Source of the DNA: Typhlomys cinereus
Lineage: Eukaryota; Chordata; Mammalia; Rodentia; Platacanthomyidae
Assembly: GCA_023101885.1 (NCBI GenBank)
Contig: JALPQD010000245.1
Coordinates: 2,570,786-2,634,785 of the forward strand
Direction of reading: 5' to 3'
DNA length: 64,000 nt
A program made the translations under genes and the position numbers. This document shows, one piece after another, positions 31,812 to 44,247 of the stretch. Numbering within the stretch: the first letter of the stretch is position 1; each line of letters opens with the position of its first letter. The notes beneath the pieces were generated by a model, which saw nothing but the letters and a program-made list of their open reading frames with translations, searched no databases and was not told where the DNA came from.

Positions 31812-32221
31812 ATAAATAAAACATCTTAGAAGCAAGCAAAATACTTAGCTCCAATCTGACATCCTCTACGAAGGGCCTCCATAAAACTTCCTTTGGGTGT
31901 TATCGCCACAACCATGGCGTTTACCTGGGACGTGCACACCAATTAGCATGCATATTAAGTGTCAATCTTACTCTCAAAAACTCATTTAGAGCTGTCTGTC
32001 CATCATCTTCTTTTCAAAACTTAACTTGGAATCGTCCAGTTGGCTCCTCCAACAGCAGAGACCACTTCTTAGTGTTTTTGCCAAATAACTAGAAAGTAAT
32101 TCTCATCTATCGCCTAATAGACAAGTAAACACAAATTCAGTCACTAACTCCTCTGTGCACTTGCTGAGATTGACAGCATTTTTCTCTGATTAACCTTCAA
32201 TGAAAAATTAAAGTCATTAAA
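31812..32221. other. Unique AT-rich sequence
   Basis: Nothing recognised. Confidence 0.3.
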
Positions 32222-32451
32222 AATGGCTCAGGGGTTCAGCCCTTTGATGTACAAGCAAAAGGACTTGGATTCGCATCCTCAGGTCCTGTGTAAAAATTCC
32301 AAGCAGAAATGGAGGTGACCTGTAATTATAGTCCTGGAAAATAGGAGCATGGGAAACTGCAGAGAAAAGCAGTAAGTTGGTAGAGTAATCCAGGATGATT
32401 ACGGATGTCACCCTTGGGTCTCCATAGGCACATTTACTTAAGTGCCCTCTG

Positions 32452-32500
<49 letters not shown>
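32222..32500 (+). repeat. B2-superfamily SINE, short type, (CA)n tail
   Basis: 'tggctcaggggttcagcc' and 'agtaatccaggatgattacg' with (CA)n. Confidence 0.85.
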
Positions 32501-32501
<1 letters not shown>

Positions 32502-33497
32502 ACATAGGATGAAAGATATGTTTAAATCACTCTTATGGGGTGTGAGAGTAAGTCTGCAGGAGCAGAAGAGAAAGTACGCTGAGGTTGTGGAATGAGTAGG
32601 CACAGATCGGCGATATTCCTTCAAAGCCTCAATTCAAGCTTGAAGTTGGGGAGGACTATGGCGCAGTTTATTGGAAAAGCAGGTTAGCTAGTTGGGGCTT
32701 TTGCTGTGAATTCGTTCAGTGGCATTCGGCGTAGAGATGAAGTGGGGAGCCTGTGTTCTCAGGATTATTGGTGTGAATGACCCAGCTATTGCTCTTCCTG
32801 TGAACGTTTAGACCACGCTCGTCTACAGGGGCTGTAACCGGCTAAGAGCCCCTTAATAGGCAGAGCTGGACACTTGCTCTTTTTAGCAGCAGGATAGTGG
32901 GTTCATTCAGTCAGATTCTCCTGGGGGTGGGAAGCTTTCTCCTGTAGCACGGAATGGCCCATTAATCAGTTGTGTCAGGTTCTAAGCATTGAGATCCCAC
33001 AGGATCACTGGATGTAACTGCAAGGAAACTCGGCCCCATGCATGTCCTGAGAATGAAACTTGCAGAGTTGCAAGCCCAGCATGCCATCTGTTTCTTGACA
33101 GCGTATAGGTCCAAGAGTTGTATTACTCAGCGGTGTACTCAATCTATCCCTGGCCCACCGAGGCCCCCTGATTACCCACCAATGTCAGCCTGCTCATGAG
33201 TTACGTGTCTGTGGACTCCTCGTGAATATCAATCTGGCCTCTCTGGTGTCATTATGCATCGCTAGATCATTCGTGTGATGACATTACCCGTGTGTCTTGG
33301 GAGACAGGGAGGCACTTGATGGTGCTTAAAAGAACAGGAACAGTTTCCTGGTACCAGGAAAATTATCAAGGGCCAAGAAAAACACCACGTGCTTCCCAAG
33401 GCCTACTCAGGTACGATATGTCGGTTTCAGTCAGACAGTGACGCGTCCAGGTATCAGCCTTTCCCTTCTCGCTGAATTCAGAAGAAAAAACCCAAGG
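32501..33497. other. Unique sequence
   Basis: About 1 kb free of recognised repeats and of long frames. Confidence 0.35.
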
Positions 33498-33502
33498 ATT
33501 GA

Positions 33503-33874
33503 TGTGGAAGTTACTCTTCTCTGTTGCTGTGAGACACCACTTGAGTCAAGCAACTCGAAGGAGAGAGAGACTTATTCAGCCTATGGTTCCACAGGGGAGA
33601 TACAGTCTTTCAGGGCAGAAACGGCATGGCTGGTGGCAGAAGCTGGAGGAGGCTTAAGTCACGTCCATTAAGGAGGCTGAGAGAGAGTTCAACCTGAAAA
33701 CTGCAAGAACAGACTCACTAACTGAAGCTGGGCGGGGCTAACCAACCTCAAGGCCCACCCCCTGTGATGACTTCCTCAGCAAGACTCCACCCCCTCAAGG
33801 TGCCATGACTTTCCCAAACAACTAAGGATTCAAACACATGAGCCTGGGGGGACAACGTACATTTAAACCATGAC
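33503..33874 (-). mobile_element. Solo LTR, family B
   Basis: The inverted copy runs from 'tgtggaagttactcttctct' to 'taaaccatgaca'. Internal 'caaggcccaccccctgtga' and 'aggattcaaacacatgagc' match the family. The flanks attga/agtaa match at three of five bases. Confidence 0.85.
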
Positions 33875-34002
33875 AAGTAATTTCATTAAGATCATTCCCT
33901 AGTGATGTTTCTGTGGCATGTTCTAACTTTCATGTAGATTGTTTGCATTCAACACCAATTATTTAATTTTCTAGATGAGAATATAAAGATCCATTTCAGT
34001 AA

Positions 34003-34235
34003 GTGTTTGCCAGAAATGAGAGACATGTTGACTGGTTGATACATTGATAAAAATCAATTGATAAAGATTAAGAATGTCTTAATACCATTAGCTATTTTCC
34101 AGAGATGATAAGCAGACTGATATATAGTCAACTGCTAAAGATTAAGGTGGTCTTAATATCATTAGACGCTTGCCAGAAATGGTAGATTGGTTGATAAATG
34201 ATTAATTGATCAAGATTAACAGTCTCATACTTCTA
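34003..34235. repeat. Diverged tandem repeat, three units of about 75-90 bp
   Basis: Units begin near 34003, 34093 and 34167 with 'tgccagaaatg' or 'ttccagagatg', followed by 'gactggttgat'-like and 'aaagattaag'-like segments. Confidence 0.7.
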
Positions 34236-34497
34236 TAGATTGAGCATCGACTTACTTACCAGGGCTCTAAGAACGCTTCTCGGTGTTGTCTGCAATGCTG
34301 TCACCTGTTTTGTAGCTTGCTGCTGTCAATCTGACTTCCTTCCACGCGGTTCCTGACACTGTTCAGTCTGAGGTCCCTGGCTCTGCACACGTTGGAATGT
34401 TCCCATAGACACTGGGCCTTCCTTTTGCACACTCAGACTCGCACCACACTTGCGGGTTTTTCCTGACACAATTCTTCATCGATCCGTTTGCGAGCAT

Positions 34498-34861
34498 CGT
34501 CTCAGTTACCCTTTCTGCCGCTGCGATACAATATCCTGACCAAAGTGACTTCAGAGAGAACATGTTTATTCTGGCTCAAGGTTCACAGCCCCTCTTGGTG
34601 GGGAAGAGGCAGCTGGTCGCATGGCATCCACTGCCCCCAAGCAGACAGCTGTGAATGCACAGCTGTGAATGCACGCTGCCACTCAGCTCTCTTTCTCCAT
34701 TGAGAAGATCCAGGATCCCAGCCAGGGAATGGTACCGCCCACAGTGGGCGGGGCTTCCTGCCTCACTTAACCTCAGAAGATGATCTCCCAGAAGCACACC
34801 CGACACTCGCCACCCAGATGATTCGGGATTCTTCCAAGCTGGCAATGAACTAATCATCGCA
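34498..34861 (-). mobile_element. LTR, family A-related (ERVL-type)
   Basis: 'accgcccacagtgggcgggg' in the middle and 'aactaatcatcgca' at the end match an inverted rodent ERVL/MaLR LTR. The flanks agcat/aacat match at four of five bases. A 14-bp tandem duplication ('cagctgtgaatgca' twice) lies at 34646-34673. Confidence 0.7.
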
Positions 34862-34866
34862 AACAT

Positions 34867-35321
34867 CTGGTCTAGTCCCTTGGCCGCAGGAAGCTGAGGA
34901 ATGGCAGGGATCAGGTAAACTTTATGACAATTGATCCCAAGACTGTCTTGCACTGGGCCTGCCTCTGACTCTTCATGCAGCTCCAGGACTAGAGTGTAGT
35001 CTCCAAAAAGAGTCAGACACCTCCAGCCTGCTTCTGCTGCGTGCAGGTTGGCGAGTTGCTGAACCTTTCTCTACTACTTCAATGTCCTTCCGCCTAAACT
35101 GGAGAAGTGATTCTTGTCTTGTCAGATGGCTTTGAATATTCAGTAAAGGAATGCGTGTATCAGCAAGGCTGCATCCCCATCAAGCGATGAATGCTCAGCG
35201 TAGTAGCAGACAGCTGTTATTCTAATAAATGCTTAGAATGGACATGCACAGATGTCTGGTTAGTTTCTGTGATAGAGGCTGGTTCCCTTTGGTGTCACCT
35301 TTCTTCAGGATGTAAGTTCTG
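34867..35321. other. Unique sequence
   Basis: Nothing recognised. Confidence 0.3.
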
Positions 35322-35625
35322 GTCTAGGGCGATAGCGCAGTCAGTATAGTGATTGTTGCACAGGCGTGAGGACCAACTGTGATCCCCAGTACCTTGGCTA
35401 TAATCCAGGCGGAGCAGTGCACACTTGTAACCACAGAACTGGAGGGGTTGAGACAGGCAGATTCCTGGGCTCACTAATTGACTAAATGACAAGCCTAATT
35501 AATGAGCCTCCAGTCAAGGAGAGAGCTTATCTCAACATACAAGGTGGGTGATGCCTGAGGAATGAGGCCCAAGATTAGCTCTGGCCTCCATGTGCACACA
35601 CGTGCACATGTGCGCACACACAAAA
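35322..35625 (+). repeat. RSINE1/B3-like SINE
   Basis: 'aggcgtgaggaccaactgtg', 'gcacacttgtaaccacagaa', and 'ggcctccatgtgcacacacg' follow RSINE1 order. Confidence 0.65.
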
Positions 35626-36060
35626 AGATTAACTTCTGGCCTCCAAATGCACACATATATGTGCATACATGCATGCGAACGAATGAAAATCCTGACTTTT
35701 TACATGCAAAGATAAAAAGCAAGGAGATGTTTGATTACAGTGTAGTATAAAGACAATAACTTTTACTCCCACAATCCAACTTATTTAAGGGAAGGTGACC
35801 ACAGCTTGGTGAGCTTCAGGGGAAACCCCCTCTGACTGTTTTGCTGAGGCTCTTTCCTTGCTGGAACAACCCTGACAACTCCTATTTCAAAGTAGGGAGC
35901 AGACCTGCTCTTGCAGCTCCTTGCAGCAGTACAATGATCCGTGCGCTGAATCAATGCCTGTGTATTGCACTATCTACCCAAGGGATCAGCACTGTCCTCT
36001 TTGAAACAATCTACCAAAGGAGGCATGGCCCGACATCTAGAGATGTGACTCAGATCCAAA
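35626..36060. other. Unique sequence
   Basis: A CA/CATG-rich start, then nothing recognised. Confidence 0.3.
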
Positions 36061-36065
36061 CAGAA

Positions 36066-36200
36066 GTAACACACGCGCACAAACACAACACGCACATACA
36101 CACATACACACACACTCTCATGCATACACGCATGCACACTCATGTACACACACTTATGCACACACACTCATGCACACACATGCACACACATGCTCACACA
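36066..36200. repeat. CA-rich simple repeat
   Basis: Interrupted 'cacacactcatgcac' motifs. Confidence 0.9.
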
Positions 36201-36204
36201 GAGG

Positions 36205-36774
36205 GTTATGATTGATGCTGTTTAGCACTTATCAGGAAATTCATCATCATTGGGTCCAAGAGGTCTCTGGGGGAATCTTTGCAAAAGTATAAGTGGAGGG
36301 GCTTTCAGGAAAGATGGGACAGGGAGTTGATGGGGAGTTGGGGAGCTGGTGAGTGGAGGAGAGAGCAAAGGAGAAAGCTGTGTGTTCCTGGGGTGACTGA
36401 TGTAGACCCAGCCCCTGCAGCTGTTTGTCACAGCAGAAAAAACCACATAACCCCATTTCCTATCAACAGGGGAACTGGGAAATACAGTGCCATGTATTCA
36501 TTATTCATTGTGGATGGCACCTCAGCAAATCCAGATGATAGACAGTATAGCACCTTGTTGAGGAAAAACAGCTTCTCGTTTGTCTACATATTTAAAGAAC
36601 AGGATGTCGTAATATGATCGTGCAGAATCTGGAAAATCTAAAATGTACATGCAGTAGTTATCGCTCCCAAGGGAAGGAGGAAGAAGTGAGGTGTAAGTCA
36701 AAGTCATATTCTATTTTCTTTTAAAATATTGATAGAAAGAGCCAAAGAAAGCTTATCAAAATGTTAGCTATTGG
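36205..36774. other. Unique sequence
   Basis: A plus-strand frame of 112 codons has no domain. Confidence 0.3.
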
Positions 36775-36775
36775 G

Positions 36776-37055
36776 TCTGGAGAGATGGCTCAGGGGTTAA
36801 GACTCTGCCTTGCAAGCAGAAGGTCCTGAGTTTGGATCCCAGGTCCCGTGTAAAAACACCAGGCAGAAATGGTGGTGGCCTGCACTTCCGGGCCTGGTGG
36901 GCAAAGCCTGGAAAATCTCAGAGTGAAGCAAAAAGGAGGTAGAAGCAATCCAGGATGATTCTTATAGTCACTCTTTGTCCTCCACAGTGACTCAGAATGC
37001 CCTCGTGACTTGCACGCGCATGCACACACACAAATAAATAAATAAATAAATAATT
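36776..37055 (+). repeat. B2-superfamily SINE, short type, (AAAT)n tail
   Basis: An intact head, body and (AAAT)n tail: a good reference copy for the short type. Flanking 'agctattg'/'aactattg' may be the duplication. Confidence 0.92.
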
Positions 37056-37134
37056 TAAAAAATCAACTATTGCTAAATATTGGTAGCGTGGATACTACTG
37101 CAATTTCTGAATGATGAGAATATTTATTATGAAG

Positions 37135-37350
37135 ACTTTTTGTATGTGGTGTATGTGTGTATGTGTGTGTGTATCAGAGGCTTCTACCTTCTTTTTGCTT
37201 TGTTCTGGCGTTTCTCAGGCTCGCCCAGCAGGGCTAAAGTGCAGGATGCTGCGTTTCCATCTGGCGTTTTTACGTGGAACCTGGGATTTGAACTCAGGAC
37301 CTTCTGCTTTACAAGACAGAATCTTAACCCCTGAGCCATCTCTCTAGCCT
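37135..37350 (-). repeat. B2-superfamily SINE, short type
   Basis: 'tttgaactcaggaccttctg' and 'ccctgagccatctctctagc' in antisense. A central segment is shortened. Confidence 0.85.
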
Positions 37351-38159
37351 GGGTCTTCAATTTTTGCATTTTGAAGGGACTCGATTCAATCCCTGGACAT
37401 GTGGCTCTCCAGATGTTTTTTCTTTGTTTTTGCTTTACCATCCTGGTGAGCCTGTTGATTATCTCCCAATGTGTTCTTGTCTTGCCCCCTCTAAGGACAA
37501 GATGGGTAGGCGGAGAAGATAAAGTGACTTTATTAACATGGGGAGGGAAGGAGACAGGAAAACAAGTCACTACATGGAAACAGCTTGGTTGCCATGTAGA
37601 GATGGCATCTGTACTGGAAGGGGGAGATTTGGACTCATGGCAGGGATGCAGTTTTTGTGAGCGACCCCCTTCAGTGAGGCACAGTCCTGGAGTTGCCTGT
37701 ACTCCAGGAAGTAACACTTTAGCCACGCCCCTGTAAGAAACTCCACAGACTAGTTGGCTTCCCTCATGAGGCCTTGGGCAGATGGCTCCTTTGGTCTGTT
37801 ATCTGTGTTCTGTGGGGTGAATAGATGTGTGCTCACACAGCACTCCAAGAGCATGGCTTGCTCTGTCCCGGGCTGAGATACATGGGATCAAAACATTAGC
37901 CTCTGCTGAGGAGCCATGTGCTGCCTGGTGAAATGTGGACAGTGAAGGAGGAGTGAGGCTGACACTTCTCTATGCCACACAAGGACAATGCAGGGCCCAC
38001 AGCTCCTGCACCTCCCAGCAGCCCCCCCACTTCCCCACAAATGCCAAGCTTCACAGTCCTTAGCACCGCCGCGTGCACAGCAAGCTTCCAACACAAGGAT
38101 TTCAGAAGACATATGCAGACCATAGCTCTAGTTATCTCAGTTACCTGAATTAGTGATAT
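37351..38159. other. Unique sequence
   Basis: Frames of 121 codons (plus) and 180 codons (minus, running into the SINE) have no domain. Confidence 0.3.
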
Positions 38160-38294
38160 CCATCTATCCACGTATCTAGTATCTATCTACTCTATCGCTA
38201 TCTATCCATCTAGTATCTATCTATTATCAATCTATCACTGTATCTATTCATTAGTCTATCCCTGTCTCTGTCTATCTGTCTGCCTGCCTATCAT

Positions 38295-38346
<52 letters not shown>

Positions 38347-38362
38347 CTATCTATTTCTATCT
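38160..38362. repeat. (CTAT)n tetranucleotide repeat
   Basis: A pure run at about 38294-38345 with imperfect flanking units. Confidence 0.95.
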
Positions 38363-39585
38363 GCCATGTTCATGTACACACAGAAAAAGCAATAATCTTG
38401 AATATTAGCTTACTATAAAAATCAAGGATGTGGACACCCAGATTCTCTTACTACTGTCAAAACCATCAAAATCACATCAGACACACACCAGAGAGGGAGT
38501 TCATTGCCTCGGACTTGTTGTGTAACGTGAAAGGAACAGGTGTATGTGATTCTCAGTGCTTTGAGCACATTATCACCAATTAATGTTTAAGCATCAAACA
38601 AAGAATGTAATTCCTTTTCTCCTTGCACACTCATGAGGTGTAACTACCCATTTGATTTGCTTTATTCCAGAGACCTCTCAGATATCATAATTGCTTTATG
38701 GGCCTGGAAGCAATTGACTACGTAAGCCTCCTCATTTGATTATTATAGTTTGCTCATGATGTCACCAATTATTTTGGCTTTGTAGTTTCTCTAGTACTGG
38801 CCCTGCCTCAACCATTTAATTAGACCACATTTAGCAAGAGGGCACAGGAGGCAGAAATGACTCAGCAACCTGACACCAAGTATGCGTGTCGACCTGAGTC
38901 AGACTTACATTGTAAAAGTAACCATCGAAGATTATGATTCAATAAGGATTTCTCTACATTATCAGAAATATTAGTAAGAGAGGAAAAAATGTATAGTCCT
39001 AAGTGTGAGTTCATCGATAGCTATTCAAAATTACTTTAATGATTTTTTTTTTTTAAACCATGGAGCAGATGGCCTAATTCTCTCAAGCAGCTGCTGGGAA
39101 GCCTTGGCATTGAATGGAAGGCAAGGGAAGCCGACCCTTCTAACTCGTGCTTGCAGTTCTGTTTCCTAGAGGATCAGAATAGTTACCAACATAATGAAAA
39201 CAGAAGGAAAGGCAGAAGGAGAAAGAAGAGAGAAAAGGGGTCAAAGAGGAGTTTCCCCCTCAACACAGCCAAGTAGAGAGCAAGTCAGGAAGGAGAGGGT
39301 GCTGCACCCCAAAGACCTCACCCAACGATGTGCTTCCTTCCGCGAGGGGCAGGCATGCAATGCAGAGCCCTTCAGGATAGACGTCTCAGGCCCTTCGTAA
39401 CAGCGGGGTCTTCCTTTGTCCCCTCCGTGACTGTCATGGTTGCCGCCCACCAACTGCTCGTCAGAACACCAGAGACTGGTGCCTCTGTTCATCTTCGTCG
39501 ACTGTGATGTCCCTTCAGACACCTGATGCCCGTCCACTGCAGGATCTGGACAGTTGGATCCACCGCCGAGAACAATGAAATGATG
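38363..39585. other. Unique block, candidate conserved/regulatory DNA
   Basis: No repeats. 38620-38990 is AT-rich. TGACTCAGCA lies at 38869-38878 and TGAGTCA at 38895-38901. Confidence 0.35.
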
Positions 39586-39589
39586 CATG

Positions 39590-39965
39590 AATAGAATCGG
39601 AAGATGCTATTCTGAGTGACGTACCCCAGAAGCAGAAAGACACATGCTACCTCCGCCACATGTGGATGTTACCATCGACCTTCAGATTAGAAACACCCAG
39701 ATGTCTCCTTATGAACTATAAGGAGACATAAGCTGGGGGAGGGAGTATGCGGGCGTATAGGGGAGGATCCTGCAAGCAGGGAGGTAAAGTAACACAGGTA
39801 GTAAGAAGATGGAAGAGAAATAAGGGGAGCAAACTTTTAAGGGGGGCATAAGGGGAGAAGGCACAGGAGGGGGCAGAGTGTAAAAATTAGCACTAAGGAT
39901 ATAAGATACAGCCAGACCAAGACCTTGTACATTACAAGATTATCAAAAATATATTTTTAAAACGT
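39590..39965 (+). mobile_element. L1 (LINE-1) ORF2 end and 3' UTR fragment
   Basis: 'gctattctgagtgacgtacc' followed by 'cacatgtggatgttacc' matches the end of L1 ORF2. A purine-rich 3' UTR and an A-rich end follow. Heavily truncated. Confidence 0.6.
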
Positions 39966-40780
39966 ATTGATCATTATATCCTACACAGGGGAACACAAGA
40001 TTCGACTTTGAACCATGACAGCAGCTGACAGCTACACTGCTAATTCATTCTTGTGATGTAAGTGAGGAGCAATTCTTTCTTCAGTTCAGGCTGGCCAGTG
40101 AACGTAGAGTGGACATTCTTGAGATTTGTAGATGATCGAACAAGAGACTGGTGGAGTCACCAAGCCAAGGAGGTGAAATGATGTGAAATACATTTGGACT
40201 TGTCTTGGTTGCATAACACACAACTCCCAGAATTCTTGGAAGCTTTGCAGCAGGAAGAGTGTTGTGTGTGAGTTAAACAGATGGCATGTGGCTGGGAAGG
40301 TGTTCTTCCGGCTAAGTGCAACCTAAGTCCTCTTATTTAGACACTAAAGGCCAACATTGCTATTTTTGTGGTTATCTAAGAATAGATATCGGCATGGAGA
40401 TTTCTGTAGGTGGACAGCAGACTTCATATGCTTGAAGAAAGCAGTGGGAAACCAGGGTCTGCAAGAAACGCAGATTTTACTGCGGCCCTTGAAGGTCCAG
40501 TGTTCTGAACTGTTTCCCTTTCAGAAGTTTTATGATAAATATTTTGCATCAAACTGATACAGTGAATAAAGATGAGGAGGGACACCTTTCCAAAGAAGTC
40601 AGAGCCGTGAACTCCCCTGGAATAAATGGTCAGGGGAAACCAGCATTGTATCCTTCTGTGAAGAGGCAGGTCTAAGAAATAGCAAACCTCATAAAGTTGT
40701 CCTATGACCCCTGATGTGCAGTGGTATGTGTAAGAGAAACAAAAAAGAAAGAAGGAAGAGAGCAAGGGGGGGGGAGAAAA

Positions 40781-40814
<34 letters not shown>

Positions 40815-41244
40815 GATTTCAGAAGATCCTGGGTAACTCACAAAATCCTTAGGAGAGCTAAAGATTCTAGAGCCAGAAATAATGGCTCAAAATAAACTTG
40901 GTGCCACAGTGCCAGCTCCCAGAGCCTTGAAGGTCTTGCCCAGGCTCTTTGCTGCCTTCTGGGGAGCAGATGCTATCACTGTTCTGCAAGGTGTTCGCCT
41001 TCCTTGCGCTGGGCGCTGATTCCCTTTGGAGAGGCAGCCTCAAAACACGCAATACAGTATGTTCTGGGTGCAAGAAACTCTAGGGAAAGAAGTATCTGAC
41101 ATTTCCAGAAGATGTAAAGAGAAAGCGTCGTCAGGAGGTGGGCATTCTTCCCCAGGGCCAAGAACTATGGGGGAAACACTCAACCAGACCTTCTCCACAG
41201 CTCTCGCCAGCTCAGCAAGATGGATACTGTTTTGACTTTATTTT
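39966..41244. other. Unique sequence with a GA repeat
   Basis: G-rich and GA runs occupy 40766-40815. No gene signature. Confidence 0.35.
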
Positions 41245-41254
41245 TAGTGTGTGT

Positions 41255-41308
<54 letters not shown>

Positions 41309-41540
41309 CAGAGCGCACTGTGTGTCCCTGTGGAGGACCAAGGGTGACTTCAGGAATCATCCTGGATTACTTCTACCTCCTTTTTGCTTTGCCCTGAGAT
41401 TTCCCAGGCTCCGCCCACCAGGACTGGAAGTGCAGGCAGCTGCTGTTTCTGCGTGGCATTTTTTACATGGGACCTGGGATCTGAACTCACGATCTTCTGC
41501 TTGTGAAGCAGAGTCTTAACCCCTGAGCCATTTCTCCAGT
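41245..41540 (-). repeat. B2-superfamily SINE, short type, (TG)n
   Basis: 'caggaatcatcctggattac', 'ggctccgcccaccaggact' and the head at the right end. (TG)n lies on the tail side. Confidence 0.9.
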
Positions 41541-42455
41541 TCAAAATGAATGCTTTTTGAAGTTTTCTATAAAACGGTAGGTTTCACATGTAGTCTGCTA
41601 TAGTGAAGTGCGATGATCATCGTAGTCAAGCATTTACTATAGAACCTATCACCCAGAGGTAAACCAAGTGTTACTACAGAGATGAGTCATGTCCACTAAA
41701 GGGCGTGGACTGCATTGTGGGGTAATTACTAAATTTTGAATGCATTGAACTTGAGGTTCTCAGACAACAGAAAAGCTGAAACGTATCAAAATGGATGGGC
41801 ATCCAGGCCAGGATTTGTGGAGTACTACATTAACTTACCAAGTGAGATTGTCAGTAATATATGGGGCAGACATCTTTGGAATGAGACCAGGCACATTCGC
41901 TTTGTCTGAGAAGACCACACCAACAAAGAAGCCCCTTTACTCCCTGATTAAGATTTAGATTGAGTCATAAAAAGAGATGAAGGTGATGCATATTTTATGT
42001 CCGACCTCTCTAGCAGCGATTAATAATTCTTCATGCCCCCAGGACAAGGCATTTACAGTCCATCGCAGAGAGGAGCTAACACTTCCTTTGTTGCAGTGCA
42101 TCTGCGGGGAAAGTTTATGGTCTGTCTCTTGGAGCTCAGTTATCTTGGATTTATCTTGGACTCATTACTCTGGTGTGTTGTGGTTATTTTGCTCATTGCC
42201 CACTGGACTGTGCAAGGTTATGTCAGAGGCTCACAAAACTCGGACAGCAGACACGCCTTACCCCTAGGTCCAGCTCATTAGAGCCAAATCTATAGAAGGT
42301 GGATGTTTCGATCCAAGTCTCTTACCATTGCACTCAGGAACATTGGATGAGATCTCTCTCCTCTCCTCTGTTGGCGTCATCGGCTCAAGCTTGACAGAGC
42401 CGTCACACCTCTGCACTCACCCTTGCGTGGCCCAGACCACTCATGTCTGCAGACT
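41541..42455. other. Unique sequence
   Basis: No repeats; small frames only. Confidence 0.3.
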
Positions 42456-42589
42456 GTGGCAGCTAGTTTGAAGTGTCAACTAGACAATCAAAAGTCTGAG
42501 TCTGAGTCTGTAGGCACACTTGTGAAGAGTTATTTATTTAAGGCAAACCTCTGAGCAATGCTGTAGGACATGATCTAAGTGATGTTGCG

Positions 42590-42592
<3 letters not shown>
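42456..42592 (+). mobile_element. LTR family A, 5' part only
   Basis: 'tgtggcagctagtttgaag', 'tgtcaac' and 'aggcacacttgtgaagagtt' match the 5' half. It breaks off at a GA repeat. Confidence 0.7.

Positions 42593-42634
<42 letters not shown>
42593..42634. repeat. (GA)n microsatellite
   Basis: About 20 units at the junction between the truncated LTR and the 42-bp direct repeat. Confidence 0.95.
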
Positions 42635-42638
<4 letters not shown>

Positions 42639-42676
42639 TCTTTAGACACCTGTTTGAGCCTGAGGATCCATCATCC
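42635..42676 (+). repeat. 42-bp direct repeat, left copy
   Basis: Identical over 42 bases to 44248-44289 (starts 'aaattctttagacacctg', ends 'gatccatcatcc'). Confidence 0.97.
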
Positions 42677-42689
42677 TCTTCATGAGGAT

Positions 42690-42985
42690 ATGGTATGGTT
42701 AAGGCTTTTGTCTCACAAGCAAAGGGTCCCAAGTTCAGATCCCATATAAAGATACCAGCCTGTAACTCCAGCGCTGGAAGGCGGAGCCTGGGAATCCCTG
42801 GAACGAGCTGGCTAGTCAGACTAGCTCCAATGGTGAGCACTGGATTTAACTAGAGACCCAGGTGGAAGAGCAACGGAGGAGCATCCCCGACATCACCCTT
42901 GGGTCTCCACATGTACACACACTCAAGTGCACTTGTGTACATAAACCTGCATCCACATGCAAACATGCGCACATGTACACGCCTG
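42690..42985 (+). repeat. B2-superfamily SINE, long type
   Basis: The head 'atggttaaggcttttgtctc' and the central 'gagctggctagtcagactag' mark the long type. The tail is CA/CATG-rich. Confidence 0.8.
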
Positions 42986-43009
42986 TACCCCATGCACCGA
43001 TACATGAAA

Positions 43010-43209
43010 AGAAAACAACAAAAAGAAAAGTCAGAGAAGTCCAGGTGTAGAACACTCCATCCAACAAAAGATTCCATCAAATCTGCAGCTCACAGCACCC
43101 CGCCCGCAACACCCAACGCTCAGTCAATCTGCAGAAGGACAAACAGAAAACCGTCACACAAGAGGAGGAGGGTCCAGAACTGGAAACCCCAAGTCCTGCC
43201 CTGGGGCTT
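43010..43209. other. Unassigned sequence left of the inverted repeat
   Basis: Nothing recognised. Confidence 0.3.
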
Positions 43210-43259
43210 AGGCATTTAAATTCTCTGGGGGCTCACATAGGCTTGGGGTGTTTGCAAAC
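43210..43259 (+). repeat. Inverted repeat, left arm
   Basis: The complement occurs at 44018-44068 with one single-base indel. It contains 'gctcacataggcttggggtg'. Confidence 0.95.
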
Positions 43260-44017
43260 CAACAGGATTGGTTAATGCCCAACACTCCAGTCACAGGATT
43301 GGCTGCATTGAGCCAGTGCCAGCACACACCTTAACCCTTTCCTTACATCAGAAGCCCCTGAGGAAAGCTGTTTATCAGGTGGGGAGCACTCTGCCATCTT
43401 GTGGGGTTGTTTCCTATCTGCCTAGAGGGCCCTGGAGAGCTGTGGTTTTTCCTTGGAGGTGTTCCTTGGCTTCTGGACACCTTTCTCTTGCCTCTGCCTC
43501 TATCTTCCCATGGTCTTGCTTCAATATTTCTGTGTGTCATTTGTTCTTCTGACACACGCTATTGTGTTTTGTACCCATACGGATCCACAAGAACTTGAAG
43601 TATTTTACTTAATTATATCCACAGAGATTTTTCAACTAAGGCTCTGTGTCCACGTGTTGGATCATTGGGAGGGTTTGCTAGTCTATTTCCACATGTTCAG
43701 CAGCTGGATCTTTGGGAGGGGTTGCTAGTCAGTCCCATAGTGACACACAGTAGCTTGGCAAACACATGTTGAATGGACGGGTGTGGGGTGGACAGTTATA
43801 CACTCTGCGAACACGAACATTCCATCCAGAGCCTGTTGCTGCCTGAGGTGAAGCAGGAGTTGAGAATAGTTATGTCTTGAGGTTCCAAAGAGATGCTTGG
43901 CTAGACGCACCCAGAGTGCAACTGAAAGTGGAGTTTAGGATGAATCTTGGGCACTACCATGTCTGAAACACTGGATGTCTGCACGCAGTGGCAGCGACAC
44001 TCCAGTCACAGGAGTTA
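43260..44017. other. Spacer between inverted-repeat arms
   Basis: 'acactccagtcacagga' occurs near both ends in direct orientation (43282-43298 and 43997-44013). CCAAT-type 'attggttaat' lies near the left arm. No coding content. Confidence 0.5.
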
Positions 44018-44068
44018 GTTTGCAAACACCCCAAGCCCTATGTGAGCCCCCAGAGAATTTAAATGCCT
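44018..44068 (-). repeat. Inverted repeat, right arm
   Basis: Complement of the left arm at 43210; contains 'tgtgagcccccagagaattt'. Confidence 0.95.
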
Positions 44069-44247
44069 TAGCGAGCACGAGACACAGACAGAGTGACCAT
44101 GGCAGAGATCAACCATCCTCTGGTATTTCTTCTTTCAACGCCACTTCGAGGCTTTGTATAGCAGGCAGAGACCCCTCAACAGCAAGGGCTCTGGCAGAGG
44201 GTTGGACACAATCTGTGTGTTACGGGCTTTACCTCTTGGTTTAGAAA

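Noticed and set aside
38160..38362. Regular short repeats resembling a CRISPR-like array
   Set aside because: A tetranucleotide microsatellite with no unique spacers, in a mammalian genome.
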